Of a stretch of DNA of 38,690 bases, positions 26,698-38,566 are shown piece by piece. The notes beneath the pieces are model-generated. The model searched no databases and was not told where the DNA came from. It saw only the letters and a program-made list of their open reading frames with translations. This stretch comes from Desulfobacterales bacterium (lineage in GTDB: Bacteria; Desulfobacterota; Desulfobulbia; Desulfobulbales; BM004), in NCBI GenBank assembly GCA_021647905.1, contig JAKITW010000017.1, forward strand, positions 1 to 38,690, read 5' to 3'. Numbering within the stretch: position 1 is the first letter of the stretch; the number at the start of each line of letters is the position of its first letter. A program made the translations under genes and the position numbers.

Positions 26698-26916
26698 TTA
26701 GCGCCGGGCCAGTGAAAAAACCCCCTTGAGGATCAACAGGACCCAGGGGGTGCCGTGGAGCAGGAGATCAAACCAGTCTATGGGCCGGACCAGGTTTCCC
26801 CTGGCAAGCATCTGCAGTTTCTCCCAGATGTGCGGCGGGCTGAAGGGGGCCAGGCCCAGGGTCAGGCAGGCGATGATCAACAGGACCCAGGGGAGATCGG
26901 CCAGTATTTTTTCCAT
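26698..26916 (-). CDS. Small two-helix membrane protein
   Basis: The 72-residue protein starts MEKILADLPWVLLIIACLTL. It has one membrane segment at ~8-26 and a second at ~55-70, linked by an amphipathic stretch with RPIDWFDLLLHGTPW. Similar small proteins occur widely in proteobacteria and are often labelled 'RND transporter' without evidence. The function is unknown. AAGGA lies 6 nt before the ATG at 26916, and TCAGGGG heptamers (26930-26942) lie just beyond it. The gene is 30 nt upstream of ydbH on the same strand, so a role with the YdbH system is possible (inference). Confidence 0.7.
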   Translation of the reverse strand: MEKILADLPWVLLIIACLTLGLAPFSPPHIWEKLQMLARGNLVRPIDWFDLLLHGTPWVLLILKGVFSLARR

Positions 26917-26929
26917 GGGTTTTCCTTGG

Positions 26930-26942
26930 TCAGGGGTCAGGG
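26930..26942. repeat. Short TCAGGGG heptamer repeat (two units)
   Basis: TCAGGGG followed by TCAGGG, the same heptamer as upstream of oleB (10908-10934). Both sit within ~25 nt of a minus-strand start codon. Confidence 0.55.
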
Positions 26943-27027
26943 CCAAAACGGGCCTTGAAAAAGGCGGACAAACAGACTAAAAAGAAACGTTTACTTTCAT
27001 GCCCCGAACAGCTTGAGATTGAGAAAT

Positions 27028-27591
27028 ATGAACAGCCGCATCGATTTTTTAACCCCGGAACAGAGCTGCCTGCTGGTGATCGACCCCCAGGAACGGCTGA
27101 TGGCCGCCATCCACCAGGCGGACCGGGTGATTGATAATACGGTGATCCTGATCCACTGCGCCCGGACCCTGGCAATGCCGGTCCTGGCCACCACCCAGTA
27201 CGAAAAAGGGCTGGGCCCCTTTGTGCCGAAGCTGGATCAGATCTTAAACGATACGCCCCGGGTGGACAAGACCGAGTTCAACTCCTTTGCCAATCCCGGG
27301 TTTAAAAAACTGCTCGCCGGCCTGGACAAAAGGGTGGACACCATGATCCTCGCCGGGGCTGAGACCCATATCTGCATCTACCAGAGTGCTCTGGGCGCCT
27401 TGAACAACGGCTATCACGTCTGGGTCGCGGCCGACGCGGTCTCCTCCCGGAAAAAACGCGCCTCCCGGCTGGGACTGGAGCGACTCCGTACCATCGGCGC
27501 GGCCGTGGGCCCCACCGAGATGATTGTCTATGAGTTGCTGCAACAGGCCGGAACCAAAGCCTTTAAGAGCATGCTGCCCCATTTGAAATAA
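27028..27591 (+). CDS. Isochorismatase-family cysteine hydrolase
   Basis: The 187-residue protein has the catalytic triad of the family: D in LLVIDPQERL (about residue 20), K in VDKTEFNSF, and C in GAETHICIYQSA. It resembles the YcaC and nicotinamidase-like branch. The substrate is unknown; amide or imide hydrolysis is the usual chemistry. A TTG five codons earlier is in frame, but the ATG at 27028 is preferred. The ribosome-binding site is weak. alaS follows on the same strand after 65 nt. Confidence 0.87.
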   Translation: MNSRIDFLTPEQSCLLVIDPQERLMAAIHQADRVIDNTVILIHCARTLAMPVLATTQYEKGLGPFVPKLDQILNDTPRVDKTEFNSFANPGFKKLLAGLDKRVDTMILAGAETHICIYQSALGALNNGYHVWVAADAVSSRKKRASRLGLERLRTIGAAVGPTEMIVYELLQQAGTKAFKSMLPHLK

Positions 27592-27656
27592 ATAAACAAT
27601 GATTTCACCGCGGTAAATATTTAGTTTTTACGAATGCATCGACCCTGGAACCGACC

Positions 27657-30314
27657 ATGACCGGAAATGAGATTCGCGCCTGTTTTTTAAAATATTTCGC
27701 TGCCCGCGGCCACACGATCATCAACAGTTCATCCCTGGTGCCCGGGGATGATCCCACCCTGCTCTTTACCAACGCCGGCATGGTCCAGTTCAAGCAGGTA
27801 TTCATCGGCGAGGAACAACGGGACTATGTCCGGGCCGCATCCTGCCAGCGGTGCGTCCGGGCCGGCGGCAAGCACAATGACCTGGAAAATGTCGGCCACA
27901 CCGCCCGTCACCATACCTTTTTCGAGATGCTCGGCAACTTCTCCTTTGGCGATTATTTCAAGGAAGAGGCGATCCGTTTTGCCTGGGATTTTCTGACCAA
28001 GGAACTGGGGCTGCCCGCGGAAAACCTGTGGGTCTCGGTCTTTGCAGGGGATGACGAGGCCTTTTCCCTCTGGGAGCAGGTGCAGGACCTGCCCGCGGGC
28101 CGGATCGTCCGCATGGGGGAAAAGGATAATTTCTGGGCCATGGGCGACACCGGCCCCTGTGGTCCCTGTTCCGAGATCCATATCGATCAGGGACCTGGGG
28201 TGGGCTGCGGCTCGCCCGCCTGCAAGGTGGGCTGCGAAAATGACTGCGACCGGTTTCTCGAACTCTGGAACCTGGTCTTCATGCAGTTCAACCGCGATGC
28301 CTCGGGCGCCATGACCCCGCTGCCTGAACCGAGCATCGACACCGGCATGGGACTGGAACGGATCGCCGCCGTGCTCCAGGGCAAGGTCAATAATTACGAT
28401 TCCGACCTGTTCAGCCCCCTGATCGACCGGATCGCCGCACTGACCAGCACACCGTACAACCGCGACAACCGAACCGATACCGCCATGCGGGTCATTGCCG
28501 ATCACAGCCGGGCCATCGCCTTTCTGGTGGCGGACGGGGTCCTGCCCGCCAACGAGGGCCGCGGCTACGTACTCCGCCGGATCATGCGGCGGGCGGTCCG
28601 TTTCGGCCGGGCCCTGGGGCTGACCCAGAGCTTTCTCGCCGGGATCACCGCCCAGGTGGTTGATTCCATGGCCCATGCCTATCCCCATCTCAAGGATGCG
28701 GACCAACTGCTGCGCAAGGTGGCGACCAACGAGGAAGAACGGTTCCGCGAGACCCTGGACAACGGGCTGGCGCTCCTCAACCAGGAGATGGATAGACTCA
28801 GGGACCAAGGCGACGGCTTGATTCAGGGCGACTTTATCTTCAAGCTCTACGACACCTACGGTTTTCCCCTGGATATTGTCCGGGATGTGGCCCTGGAACA
28901 GGGCTTCAGCGTGGATGAGGCCGGTTTTGCCAGGGCCATGGACCAGCAGCGGCAACGGTCGAAACAATCATGGAAACAAGGGGAGATGGCCACCGTGGCC
29001 CCGGGAATCCGGGCCCTGGCCGACCAGGGGCACAAGGCCCGGTTCATCGGCTACGGACAAAAGAACGGCCAGTCACGGATCGCCGGGCTGGTGGACGAAC
29101 AGGGCGAGGCAACCGACCGGGCCGGCCAGGGCGAACCGGTCTCTGTTTTCTGCGCCGAGACCCCGTTCTATGCCGAGTCCGGCGGCCAGGTCGGCGACCA
29201 GGGCGAGATCATCGGGCCGAACGGCCGGGCCCGGGTCCTGGATACGATCATTGTGGGCAACGGCCTGATCCTGCACCAGGCCGAGGTGGAGGAAGGCGCC
29301 CTGGCCACGGGAGACCCGGTGACTCTTAAGGTTACCGAGGGGCGCCGCCAACGGATCGCCAACAACCATACCGCCACCCATATTCTCCAGGCCGCGCTGC
29401 GGCGGGTCCTGGGCGATCATGTAAAACAATCCGGCTCCCTGGTGACCCCGGACCGGCTGCGCTTCGACTTCACCCATTTCTCGCCGCTGGACGAGGCGGA
29501 GATCGCCGGGATTGAAAAAATCTGCAACCAGACCATCCGGGCCAATATCCCGGTGACCACCCGGATGCTCTCCCGGGATGAGGCGATCAAGGAGGGCGCC
29601 ATTGCCCTGTTCGGAGAAAAGTATGGTGACACCGTGCGGGTTGTGGCCATCGACTCCTTGAGCAAGGAGTTGTGCGGCGGCACCCACGTGGCGGCCACCG
29701 GAGAGATCGGTCTCTTAAAAATCGTCACCGAGACCGGGATCGCCGCCGGCATCAGACGGGTGGAGGCAATCACCGGGCCCGAGGCCTTTGCCCGCTTCCA
29801 GGAGGCGGAACAGCGCCTGCACCGGTTGGCCGGCCGGTTAAAAGGACTGCCCGGGGAGTTAGACGATAAACTCGACAAACTGCTGGCCCGGCGGAAATTC
29901 CTCGAACAAGAGGTGGCCCGGCTCACTGCCCGGCTCGCCTTAAGCGATCTGGACGGGCTCATCGGCAAGGCCGTCCTGGTCGAGGGAATCAAGATAGTGG
30001 TGACCGCCATTCCCCTGGATTCGCCCAAGACCCTGCGCGAGGTGGGCGACCGGATCCGGGACAAACTCGGCTCCGGCCTGGTGGTCCTGGGCGGGGTTTA
30101 CCAGGACAAGGCCGCCCTGCTGGTAATGGCCAGCAAGGACCTTTCCGGCCGCCTCCATGCCGGCCGGATAGTCAAAGAACTGGCCGCCCGGGTGGGCGGC
30201 AAGGGCGGCGGCCGGCCGGATATGGCCCAGGCCGGCGGTCCGGACGCCGATCAACTCGACCAGGCCCTGGCCGCGACGGTTGAGGTGGTCCGCTCCTTTC
30301 TGGCCGACAACTGA
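27657..30314 (+). CDS. alaS: Alanyl-tRNA synthetase
   Basis: AlaS charges tRNA-Ala. The 885 residues match the normal length. The N-terminal class II catalytic core starts IRACFLKYFAARGHTIINSS and includes the DTGMGLERIA motif. The editing domain binds zinc by H571 and H575 (HTATH) and C673 and H677 (CGGTH). The C-terminal DHHA1-type domain ends with GGKGGGRPDMAQAGG. Nothing is missing. The ATG at 27657 has no strong ribosome-binding site, but the homology starts right there. The gene is upstream of, but separated by more than 550 nt from, the ATP synthase operon. Confidence 0.98.
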   Translation: MTGNEIRACFLKYFAARGHTIINSSSLVPGDDPTLLFTNAGMVQFKQVFIGEEQRDYVRAASCQRCVRAGGKHNDLENVGHTARHHTFFEMLGNFSFGDYFKEEAIRFAWDFLTKELGLPAENLWVSVFAGDDEAFSLWEQVQDLPAGRIVRMGEKDNFWAMGDTGPCGPCSEIHIDQGPGVGCGSPACKVGCENDCDRFLELWNLVFMQFNRDASGAMTPLPEPSIDTGMGLERIAAVLQGKVNNYDSDLFSPLIDRIAALTSTPYNRDNRTDTAMRVIADHSRAIAFLVADGVLPANEGRGYVLRRIMRRAVRFGRALGLTQSFLAGITAQVVDSMAHAYPHLKDADQLLRKVATNEEERFRETLDNGLALLNQEMDRLRDQGDGLIQGDFIFKLYDTYGFPLDIVRDVALEQGFSVDEAGFARAMDQQRQRSKQSWKQGEMATVAPGIRALADQGHKARFIGYGQKNGQSRIAGLVDEQGEATDRAGQGEPVSVFCAETPFYAESGGQVGDQGEIIGPNGRARVLDTIIVGNGLILHQAEVEEGALATGDPVTLKVTEGRRQRIANNHTATHILQAALRRVLGDHVKQSGSLVTPDRLRFDFTHFSPLDEAEIAGIEKICNQTIRANIPVTTRMLSRDEAIKEGAIALFGEKYGDTVRVVAIDSLSKELCGGTHVAATGEIGLLKIVTETGIAAGIRRVEAITGPEAFARFQEAEQRLHRLAGRLKGLPGELDDKLDKLLARRKFLEQEVARLTARLALSDLDGLIGKAVLVEGIKIVVTAIPLDSPKTLREVGDRIRDKLGSGLVVLGGVYQDKAALLVMASKDLSGRLHAGRIVKELAARVGGKGGGRPDMAQAGGPDADQLDQALAATVEVVRSFLADN

Positions 30315-30685
30315 TCCCCTCTCCCCGTGAGCGGGAATGACTCCATATATAGTAGAGTGCTGAGAAACAATATATTTCAGCGCAGCACCACTGCCACCTT
30401 TTTTTCTGCTTGCCCGCCGTAGCCGTCAGGCGAAGGAGGGTCCTCTGACACCTCACCTCTCACGCTTCACGTCTCGGCATCAAAGGCCTCACCTGGCAAA
30501 CAGGTGCGGCTGTACTTTATTTTTGCGCCGCCCGGGATCACTCACCTGAAAAACAGCCACTTTCAGACCACTTTGTCCACCTTTGCTCCTTTTTCATTTT
30601 CAGCCCTGTTTCCCAGGTCCCGCTCCACGCGCGGGCCACCGGTCCAGCCCCCTTCGTATCGGCTAAAAAATATTGATAAAAAAAG
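30315..30685. other. Gene-free stretch with heptamer repeats between alaS and the atp promoter
   Basis: No gene is visible. At 30441-30475 five degenerate heptamers of the type ACCTCTC follow each other. CACCTG and CAGGTG form a 6-bp hairpin near 30490-30507. The rest is pyrimidine-rich. No intrinsic terminator for alaS is evident. Confidence 0.5.
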
Positions 30686-30714
30686 TTGACAGCCCTCGAA
30701 CTATACATTAGATA
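30686..30714 (+). promoter_or_regulatory. Strong sigma70-type promoter of the ATP synthase operon
   Basis: TTGACA at 30686-30691, a 17-bp spacer, and TAGATA at 30709-30714. The sequence before the -35 box is A-rich (an UP-element-like AAAAAAA). The leader to the first gene at 30868 would be about 145 nt. Confidence 0.75.
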
Positions 30715-30867
30715 AGCACGATAAAATAGATGAACGAGCATTCATTCATACGCAAAGAATGCCCCGCAGCAAGGCGATTGCAACGAGAAGTATTCTAAAA
30801 ACAGACCAGGCCGGCGAAGATCGGCGTGGCGCCATCGGCAACCAGCATTCAGGAGCTAAGGACACGG

Positions 30868-31293
30868 ATGATAACCCTCGATATCACCTTAATAATCCAG
30901 ATAGTCAACATCCTGCTACTCATCGGCGTTTTAAACGTCGTGCTTTACAGACCGATCCGGACCGTGCTGGCCCAGCGCGAGAAAAAACTCGCTGCCCTGG
31001 AAAATGAAATCAAGACCTTTGGCAACAACATCAAGCTGCGCAAGGAAGAGGTCAACAAGCAGCTCAATATTGCCCGGGCCAAGGCCAAGGATGTGCTGGA
31101 AGAGGCGCGCAGCACGGCCCAGGAGGCAAGCGCCGGGACCCTGGCCGGAATTCGTGAAGAGGTCTCAGCGGCCAAGGCGGACCAGTTGACCGGGATCCAG
31201 AGGGAATTCACCAGCGCACGTGACACCCTCAAGGGACAAATTGAAGGCTTTGCCACCGATATAGCAGGAAAAATTCTGGGGAGGGCACTGTAA
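30868..31293 (+). CDS. atpX: ATP synthase F0 subunit b'
   Basis: A 141-residue peripheral-stalk protein: membrane helix at ~5-26 (ITLIIQIVNILLLIGVLNVV), then a long charged coiled coil to the C terminus. It pairs with subunit b to hold F1 against F0. The start is ATG at 30868, with AGGAG and AAGGA upstream; a longer in-frame start at 30826 has no support and would put a charged tail before the helix. It is the first gene of the operon, with 2 nt to atpF. Confidence 0.9.
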   Translation: MITLDITLIIQIVNILLLIGVLNVVLYRPIRTVLAQREKKLAALENEIKTFGNNIKLRKEEVNKQLNIARAKAKDVLEEARSTAQEASAGTLAGIREEVSAAKADQLTGIQREFTSARDTLKGQIEGFATDIAGKILGRAL

Positions 31294-31295
31294 TA

Positions 31296-31901
31296 ATGAA
31301 CGTAAAATTCACCTGGTCCAAACTAAAGAGCGCCGCCCTGATAACCGGGGTGCTGGCCCTGACCGCCGGCCTGGCCCATGCATCGGCTGGTGCGGAAGGC
31401 GCCCACGGGGGCGTGTCTTCGGAAAAACTCTGGGACCTGCTCTGGCGGACCCTGAACTTCGCTGTCCTGGTTTTCATCCTGGTCAAGTTCGGGGCCAAAC
31501 CCATTGCCAGCGCCTTAAGGAACAGGCGGGCCTCCATCACCGACCAGTTCGCCGATCTGGAGGCGAAACGGACCGAGGCGGACCGGGCCTATCGCGAATT
31601 TGAGGAAAAGCTGGCCACCATTGATCAGGACATCAATGAGATCATTGAAAACGCCAAGGCCCGGGGCGAGGCCGAAAAAGAACGGATCCTTGAAGATGCC
31701 AAACGCACTGCCGCTGATATCAAGCGCCAGGCCGAAATGGCGGTCCAGCATGAACTGGCATTGGCCAAGCTCAACCTGCGGGAAGAGGTCGCCAACCAGG
31801 CGGTATTGATGGCCGAAGAGCTGCTCAAGCAGAACCTGCGGCAGGACGACCAGGTCAAACTGATTGAAAACTATCTTGAAAAGGTGGGAACGGTACAGTG
31901 A
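31296..31901 (+). CDS. atpF: ATP synthase F0 subunit b
   Basis: The 201 residues begin with a signal-like hydrophobic stretch (~12-28, ending GLAHASA), a feature seen in b subunits of this bacterial group. The true stalk membrane helix follows at about 51-66 (TLNFAVLVFILVKFG), then the coiled coil that binds delta and alpha. Together with AtpX it forms a heterodimeric stator. Its stop overlaps the GTG start of atpH by 4 nt. Confidence 0.93.
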   Translation: MNVKFTWSKLKSAALITGVLALTAGLAHASAGAEGAHGGVSSEKLWDLLWRTLNFAVLVFILVKFGAKPIASALRNRRASITDQFADLEAKRTEADRAYREFEEKLATIDQDINEIIENAKARGEAEKERILEDAKRTAADIKRQAEMAVQHELALAKLNLREEVANQAVLMAEELLKQNLRQDDQVKLIENYLEKVGTVQ

Positions 31902-32443
31902 AACAGACGATCTTAGCCAAACGGTATGCCAAGGCCCTGTTTGCGGTCGGCAAGGAGGAAGGGAACAATGATGAGTACAGCCAGTTCCTTTCCGAGTTTG
32001 CCGCGCTTATCGACGCGCGGCCCGAGGTCATTGATGCGCTGACCAATCCCCTCTACCCCCAGGAACTGCGCGGCAAGGTCATGGCTGCCATTGTCAAGTC
32101 AATCGGCTGCGACCAGATCATGGGTAATTTCCTCAACCTGCTGGTGCAGAAAAAACGGGCCGAGATCCTGGCCGACATTGCCGATGTCTTTCAGCAGATG
32201 GTTGACGCCGACCGGAACATCAGCCGCGGCACGATAACCACTGCGGTTGCCCTGGAGGATGAACTGAAAAACAAGGTGCGGACCGCACTTGAAAAAATAA
32301 CAGGAAAGCAGGTGCTCCTCGAAACCCGGGTCGATCCGTCGATTATCGGCGGGATGATCGCCAAGGTCGGCGATCTGGTGATGGATGGGAGCATCAAGAG
32401 GCAATTGACGGGTTTAAATGAATCCATAAAGGGGAGTGAATAG
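31898..32443 (+). CDS. atpH: ATP synthase F1 subunit delta
   Basis: The 181 residues match the OSCP/delta family: N-terminal helical bundle ([20 protein letters not shown]) and the C-terminal conserved [20 protein letters not shown]. Delta joins the top of F1 to the stator stalk. It starts with GTG at 31898, inside the atpF stop (4-nt overlap), so translation is coupled. atpA follows after 5 nt. Confidence 0.95.
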   Translation: MKQTILAKRYAKALFAVGKEEGNNDEYSQFLSEFAALIDARPEVIDALTNPLYPQELRGKVMAAIVKSIGCDQIMGNFLNLLVQKKRAEILADIADVFQQMVDADRNISRGTITTAVALEDELKNKVRTALEKITGKQVLLETRVDPSIIGGMIAKVGDLVMDGSIKRQLTGLNESIKGSE

Positions 32444-32448
32444 CCACA

Positions 32449-33972
<1,524 letters not shown>

Positions 33973-33993
33973 CCAAGGGGAAAAGGCAGAGCA

Positions 33994-34860
33994 ATGGCTA
34001 CTCTAAAGGAAGTCAAGACCAAAATTGGTGCTGTGAAGAAGACCTCGCAGATCACCAAGGCCATGAATATGGTGGCGGCTGCCAAGTTGCGCGGGGCCCA
34101 GCAGAAGATGGAGGATTTCCGGCCCTATGCCGGCAAGTTCAACGACACCATGTCCACTATGTCCGGCAGCATGGACAGCGGCCAGTTTCCGCTGATGGAG
34201 ATTCGCGAGGTCAAGACCGTGGAACTGGTCATCTCCTCCACGGATCGGGGCCTGTGCGGCAGCTTCAATGCCAATATCTTCAAGACCGCCGATAAAATGA
34301 TCGCCGCCTACCAGGCGGAGGGCAAACAGATCAGCCTGGTCTGCATCGGCAAGAAGGCCAACAGTTATTACCAGAAAAGAGGCAAGGTGCGGGCGGCGCA
34401 TCTGGACATCATGAGTACCTTCCAGATGTACAACGCCCGGGCAATCGCCCAGGACATCGCCGACAATTTCCTGGCCGGCGAGGCTGACGAAGTGCATATC
34501 CTCTATGGCAAGTTCCACAACGTGGCGGTGCAGAAGCCGGCCCAGGTCATGCTCCTGCCGGTACAGCCGGAGGAAGCGGCCCAGGAAGGCGTCCAGGCGG
34601 CAGCCGACTACATCTATGAGCCCAGTACCAACGAGATCATGGAGGTGCTGCTGCCGCTGTACCTGAACACGATGGTCTATTACGCGATGCTGGAGACCAA
34701 CGCCAGTGAGCAGGCCGCCCGGATGACCGCCATGGATAACGCCACCCGGGCCTGTAATGATATTATCGACCAGTTGACCCTGGTGTACAACAAGGCCCGG
34801 CAGGCGGGTATCACCGCCGAGCTGATGGACATCGTCGGCGGTGCCGAGGCCCTTAAATAA
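33994..34860 (+). CDS. atpG: ATP synthase F1 subunit gamma
   Basis: The 288-residue central rotor shaft. The N-terminal helix (KTKIGAVKKTSQITKAMNMV AAAKL) and the C-terminal helix with EQAARMTAMDNATRAC and LTLVYNKARQAGITAEL are both conserved, as is STDRGLCGSFN. It couples proton flow to rotation within alpha3beta3. AAGGGG lies upstream of the ATG. Confidence 0.97.
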   Translation: MATLKEVKTKIGAVKKTSQITKAMNMVAAAKLRGAQQKMEDFRPYAGKFNDTMSTMSGSMDSGQFPLMEIREVKTVELVISSTDRGLCGSFNANIFKTADKMIAAYQAEGKQISLVCIGKKANSYYQKRGKVRAAHLDIMSTFQMYNARAIAQDIADNFLAGEADEVHILYGKFHNVAVQKPAQVMLLPVQPEEAAQEGVQAAADYIYEPSTNEIMEVLLPLYLNTMVYYAMLETNASEQAARMTAMDNATRACNDIIDQLTLVYNKARQAGITAELMDIVGGAEALK

Positions 34861-34889
34861 AACGGACATTGATATTAAGGAAGCGTTAA

Positions 34890-36368
<1,479 letters not shown>

Positions 36369-36446
36369 GCGCGTCGGCTGTCGCTACTGACGAGCAGTTA
36401 TCGAGTGTGACCCGGCCCGCGCCGGGGAAAAGAAGGAACAAGGATA

Positions 36447-36863
36447 ATGGCTGAGAAGATCAAACTGGAAGTGGTAACGCCCAGGGGCGCTATTTTAAAC
36501 AGGGATGTCGATATCGTCACCGCGCCCGGATATGGCGGTGAGTTCGGGGTCCTGGCCAATCACGCCCCTTTCCTGAGCACCATCAAGATCGGGACCATGG
36601 CCTACCGCGACGGCAGCGAAGCCCAGGAACTGATGATCAGCGGCGGCTTCTGCGAGGTGTCCGGCAACAAGGTCACCTTTCTGGTTGAGAGCGCCGAGGC
36701 CGGTCACGAGATTGATGTGGACCGGGCCATGGCAGCCAAGGACCGGGCCGAGAAAAGACTGGCCGCGGCCCAGCAAAAGCAGGAAGAGATCAACCGGGCC
36801 CGGGCCGAGGCCGCATTGCAGCGGGCTCTGCACCGTTTGAGGGTGGCTAAAAGCGAGGGTTGA
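36447..36863 (+). CDS. atpC: ATP synthase F1 subunit epsilon
   Basis: The 138 residues show the N-terminal beta barrel ([39 protein letters not shown]) and the C-terminal helical hairpin ([20 protein letters not shown]) that can inhibit ATP hydrolysis. It is the last gene of the operon; an intrinsic terminator follows 43 nt later. Confidence 0.95.
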   Translation: MAEKIKLEVVTPRGAILNRDVDIVTAPGYGGEFGVLANHAPFLSTIKIGTMAYRDGSEAQELMISGGFCEVSGNKVTFLVESAEAGHEIDVDRAMAAKDRAEKRLAAAQQKQEEINRARAEAALQRALHRLRVAKSEG

Positions 36864-36905
36864 AATTTCCGGCAAAAGCCGGTAAAAGAACATGGTGGTT
36901 TTATC

Positions 36906-36933
36906 CAGGCCGTCCGCAAGGGCGGCCTGTTTT
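36906..36933 (+). terminator. Intrinsic terminator after the ATP synthase operon
   Basis: CAGGCCGTCC (36906-36915) pairs with GGGCGGCCTG (36920-36929), with one G-T pair and a GCAA tetraloop, followed by TTTT. It ends the atp transcript before the flavoprotein gene. Confidence 0.8.
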
Positions 36934-36979
36934 ATGTCCAAGGCCCGTATATCGAAAAGGATGAGGAGGAATAACCAGG

Positions 36980-38401
36980 ATGAAGCCGAAAGAGAGAATG
37001 GCAATACCCAGACAGAAGGCCACCGAACTGGCCGTTGCCGACCGGGTTACCAATTTTGATGAAGTCACCGCCGGGTACGACCAGGAAACCGCGCTGCGCG
37101 AGGCCGAGCGGTGCCTGACCTGCAAAAAACCGACCTGTCGAAACGGCTGTCCGATCCATAACAATATCCCCGGGTTTATCCAACTGCTCCGGGAAGGACG
37201 GGTCGAAGATGCCTACTGGACCATCCGCGAGACCAGTTCCCTGCCCGCGGTCTGCTCCCGGGTCTGTCCCCATGAGTTTCAATGCGAGGGTTCCTGCGTG
37301 CGCGGCAAAAAAGGCGAGCCGGTGGCCATCGGCATGCTGGAACGCTACATAGTCGACTGGATGGTGAGCAATAATAAAAATATGATGCAGGAATGCGCCA
37401 GGCCCAAGGGCAAAAAGGTGGCCATTGTCGGCTCCGGTCCCGCCGGGATGACCGTGGCCTTCTACCTGGCCCACGCCGGCTATGAATGCACCATCTTCGA
37501 GAGCCTGCCCAGGTCCGGCGGCATGCTCATTGTCGGGATTCCCGCCTATCGGCTGCCCCGGGACATCATTGATGCTGAATTCGATGCCCTTAAAAGCTGC
37601 GGGGTCAAGATCATCAACAACGTGGTTATCGGCAAGGACAAGAGCCTGGAGGAGCTGAAGCAAGAGTTTGACGCGGTGTTCATGGGCATCGGCGCCCATG
37701 CCAGCCGCAAACTGGGCATTGACGGCGAGGAACTGGAGGGTGTCTCGCACGGGGTGGACTACCTGCGCAAGATCAACCTGGGCGAGACCATGGACATCGG
37801 CCGCAAGGTGGTGGTGGTCGGCGGCGGCAATGTGGCCATCGACGTGGCCCGCACCGCATTGCGGACCGGCTCCGACCAGGTGTTCATCCTCTACCGCCGG
37901 ACCAAGCAGGAGATGCCGGCCGCAGCGGCCGAGATCCATCACCTGGAGGAAGAGGGGGTCAAGATCGAATTCCTGGCCGCCCCGGTCAGGATCCACGGCC
38001 AGAACGGCCGGCTGACCAAAATAGAGTGCATCCGGATGAAACTGGGCGAATGCGATGCCTCGGGCCGCTGCCGGCCGGTGCCAATCAAGGACTCCAACTT
38101 CATGATCCAGGCCGACTCGATCATTGCCGCGATCAGCCAGGACGTGGAGCCCACCGCCAATAACGGCATTGACTTTGCCATGACCCGCTGGGGCACCTAC
38201 GAGGTGGATGAGGATACCCTGCAGACCTCGGTACCCTGGATCTTTGCCGGCGGCGACGCGGTACTCGGCCCCCAGACCGCGGCCAAGGCGGTTTACCAGG
38301 GCAAGGTGGCCGCGGAATCGATCATCCGCTTCCTGGAAGGCCGGGACCTGAAAGAAGGCCGGTTCCCGGAAAAAGAGGCCGTGGCTGCGGAGAAGAAGTA
38401 A
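36980..38401 (+). CDS. Glutamate synthase small subunit-like NADPH flavoprotein
   Basis: The 473-residue protein resembles the beta subunit of glutamate synthase (GltD). It has an N-terminal twin [4Fe-4S] domain (C45, C48, C53, C57 and C92, C96, C102, C106), an FAD site (VGSGPAG, 150-156) and an NADPH site (VVVVGGGNVAIDVARTA, from 277). In anaerobes such stand-alone proteins may serve glutamate synthase, an NfnAB-type transhydrogenase (as the NfnL subunit) or sulfide dehydrogenase SudA. No partner gene (a GltB-type large subunit, or an NfnS/SudB-type ferredoxin reductase) is in the window, so the electron acceptor is open. GAGGAGG is well placed before the ATG. Terminators on both sides make it a single-gene unit. 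Confidence 0.88.
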   Translation: MKPKERMAIPRQKATELAVADRVTNFDEVTAGYDQETALREAERCLTCKKPTCRNGCPIHNNIPGFIQLLREGRVEDAYWTIRETSSLPAVCSRVCPHEFQCEGSCVRGKKGEPVAIGMLERYIVDWMVSNNKNMMQECARPKGKKVAIVGSGPAGMTVAFYLAHAGYECTIFESLPRSGGMLIVGIPAYRLPRDIIDAEFDALKSCGVKIINNVVIGKDKSLEELKQEFDAVFMGIGAHASRKLGIDGEELEGVSHGVDYLRKINLGETMDIGRKVVVVGGGNVAIDVARTALRTGSDQVFILYRRTKQEMPAAAAEIHHLEEEGVKIEFLAAPVRIHGQNGRLTKIECIRMKLGECDASGRCRPVPIKDSNFMIQADSIIAAISQDVEPTANNGIDFAMTRWGTYEVDEDTLQTSVPWIFAGGDAVLGPQTAAKAVYQGKVAAESIIRFLEGRDLKEGRFPEKEAVAAEKK

Positions 38402-38427
38402 CCCTTACTCTCTTTTCAGTTGCAATC

Positions 38428-38459
38428 AAGGCCGTGTCCATTTCAGACGCGGCCTTTTT
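38428..38459 (+). terminator. Intrinsic terminator after the flavoprotein gene
   Basis: AAGGCCGTGTC (38428-38438) pairs with GACGCGGCCTT (38446-38456), with one G-T pair and a 7-nt loop; TTTTT follows, partly within the stem end. A strong canonical terminator. Confidence 0.88.
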
Positions 38460-38566
38460 ATTTACCGCCCGGACCTTCACCAATAAACTTGCTGACAGCT
38501 GACTGGCAATGACGTATCATCCATGGTATCCGATAGTTATCGTCTAAAATCCGAACCGGGCCAGTA

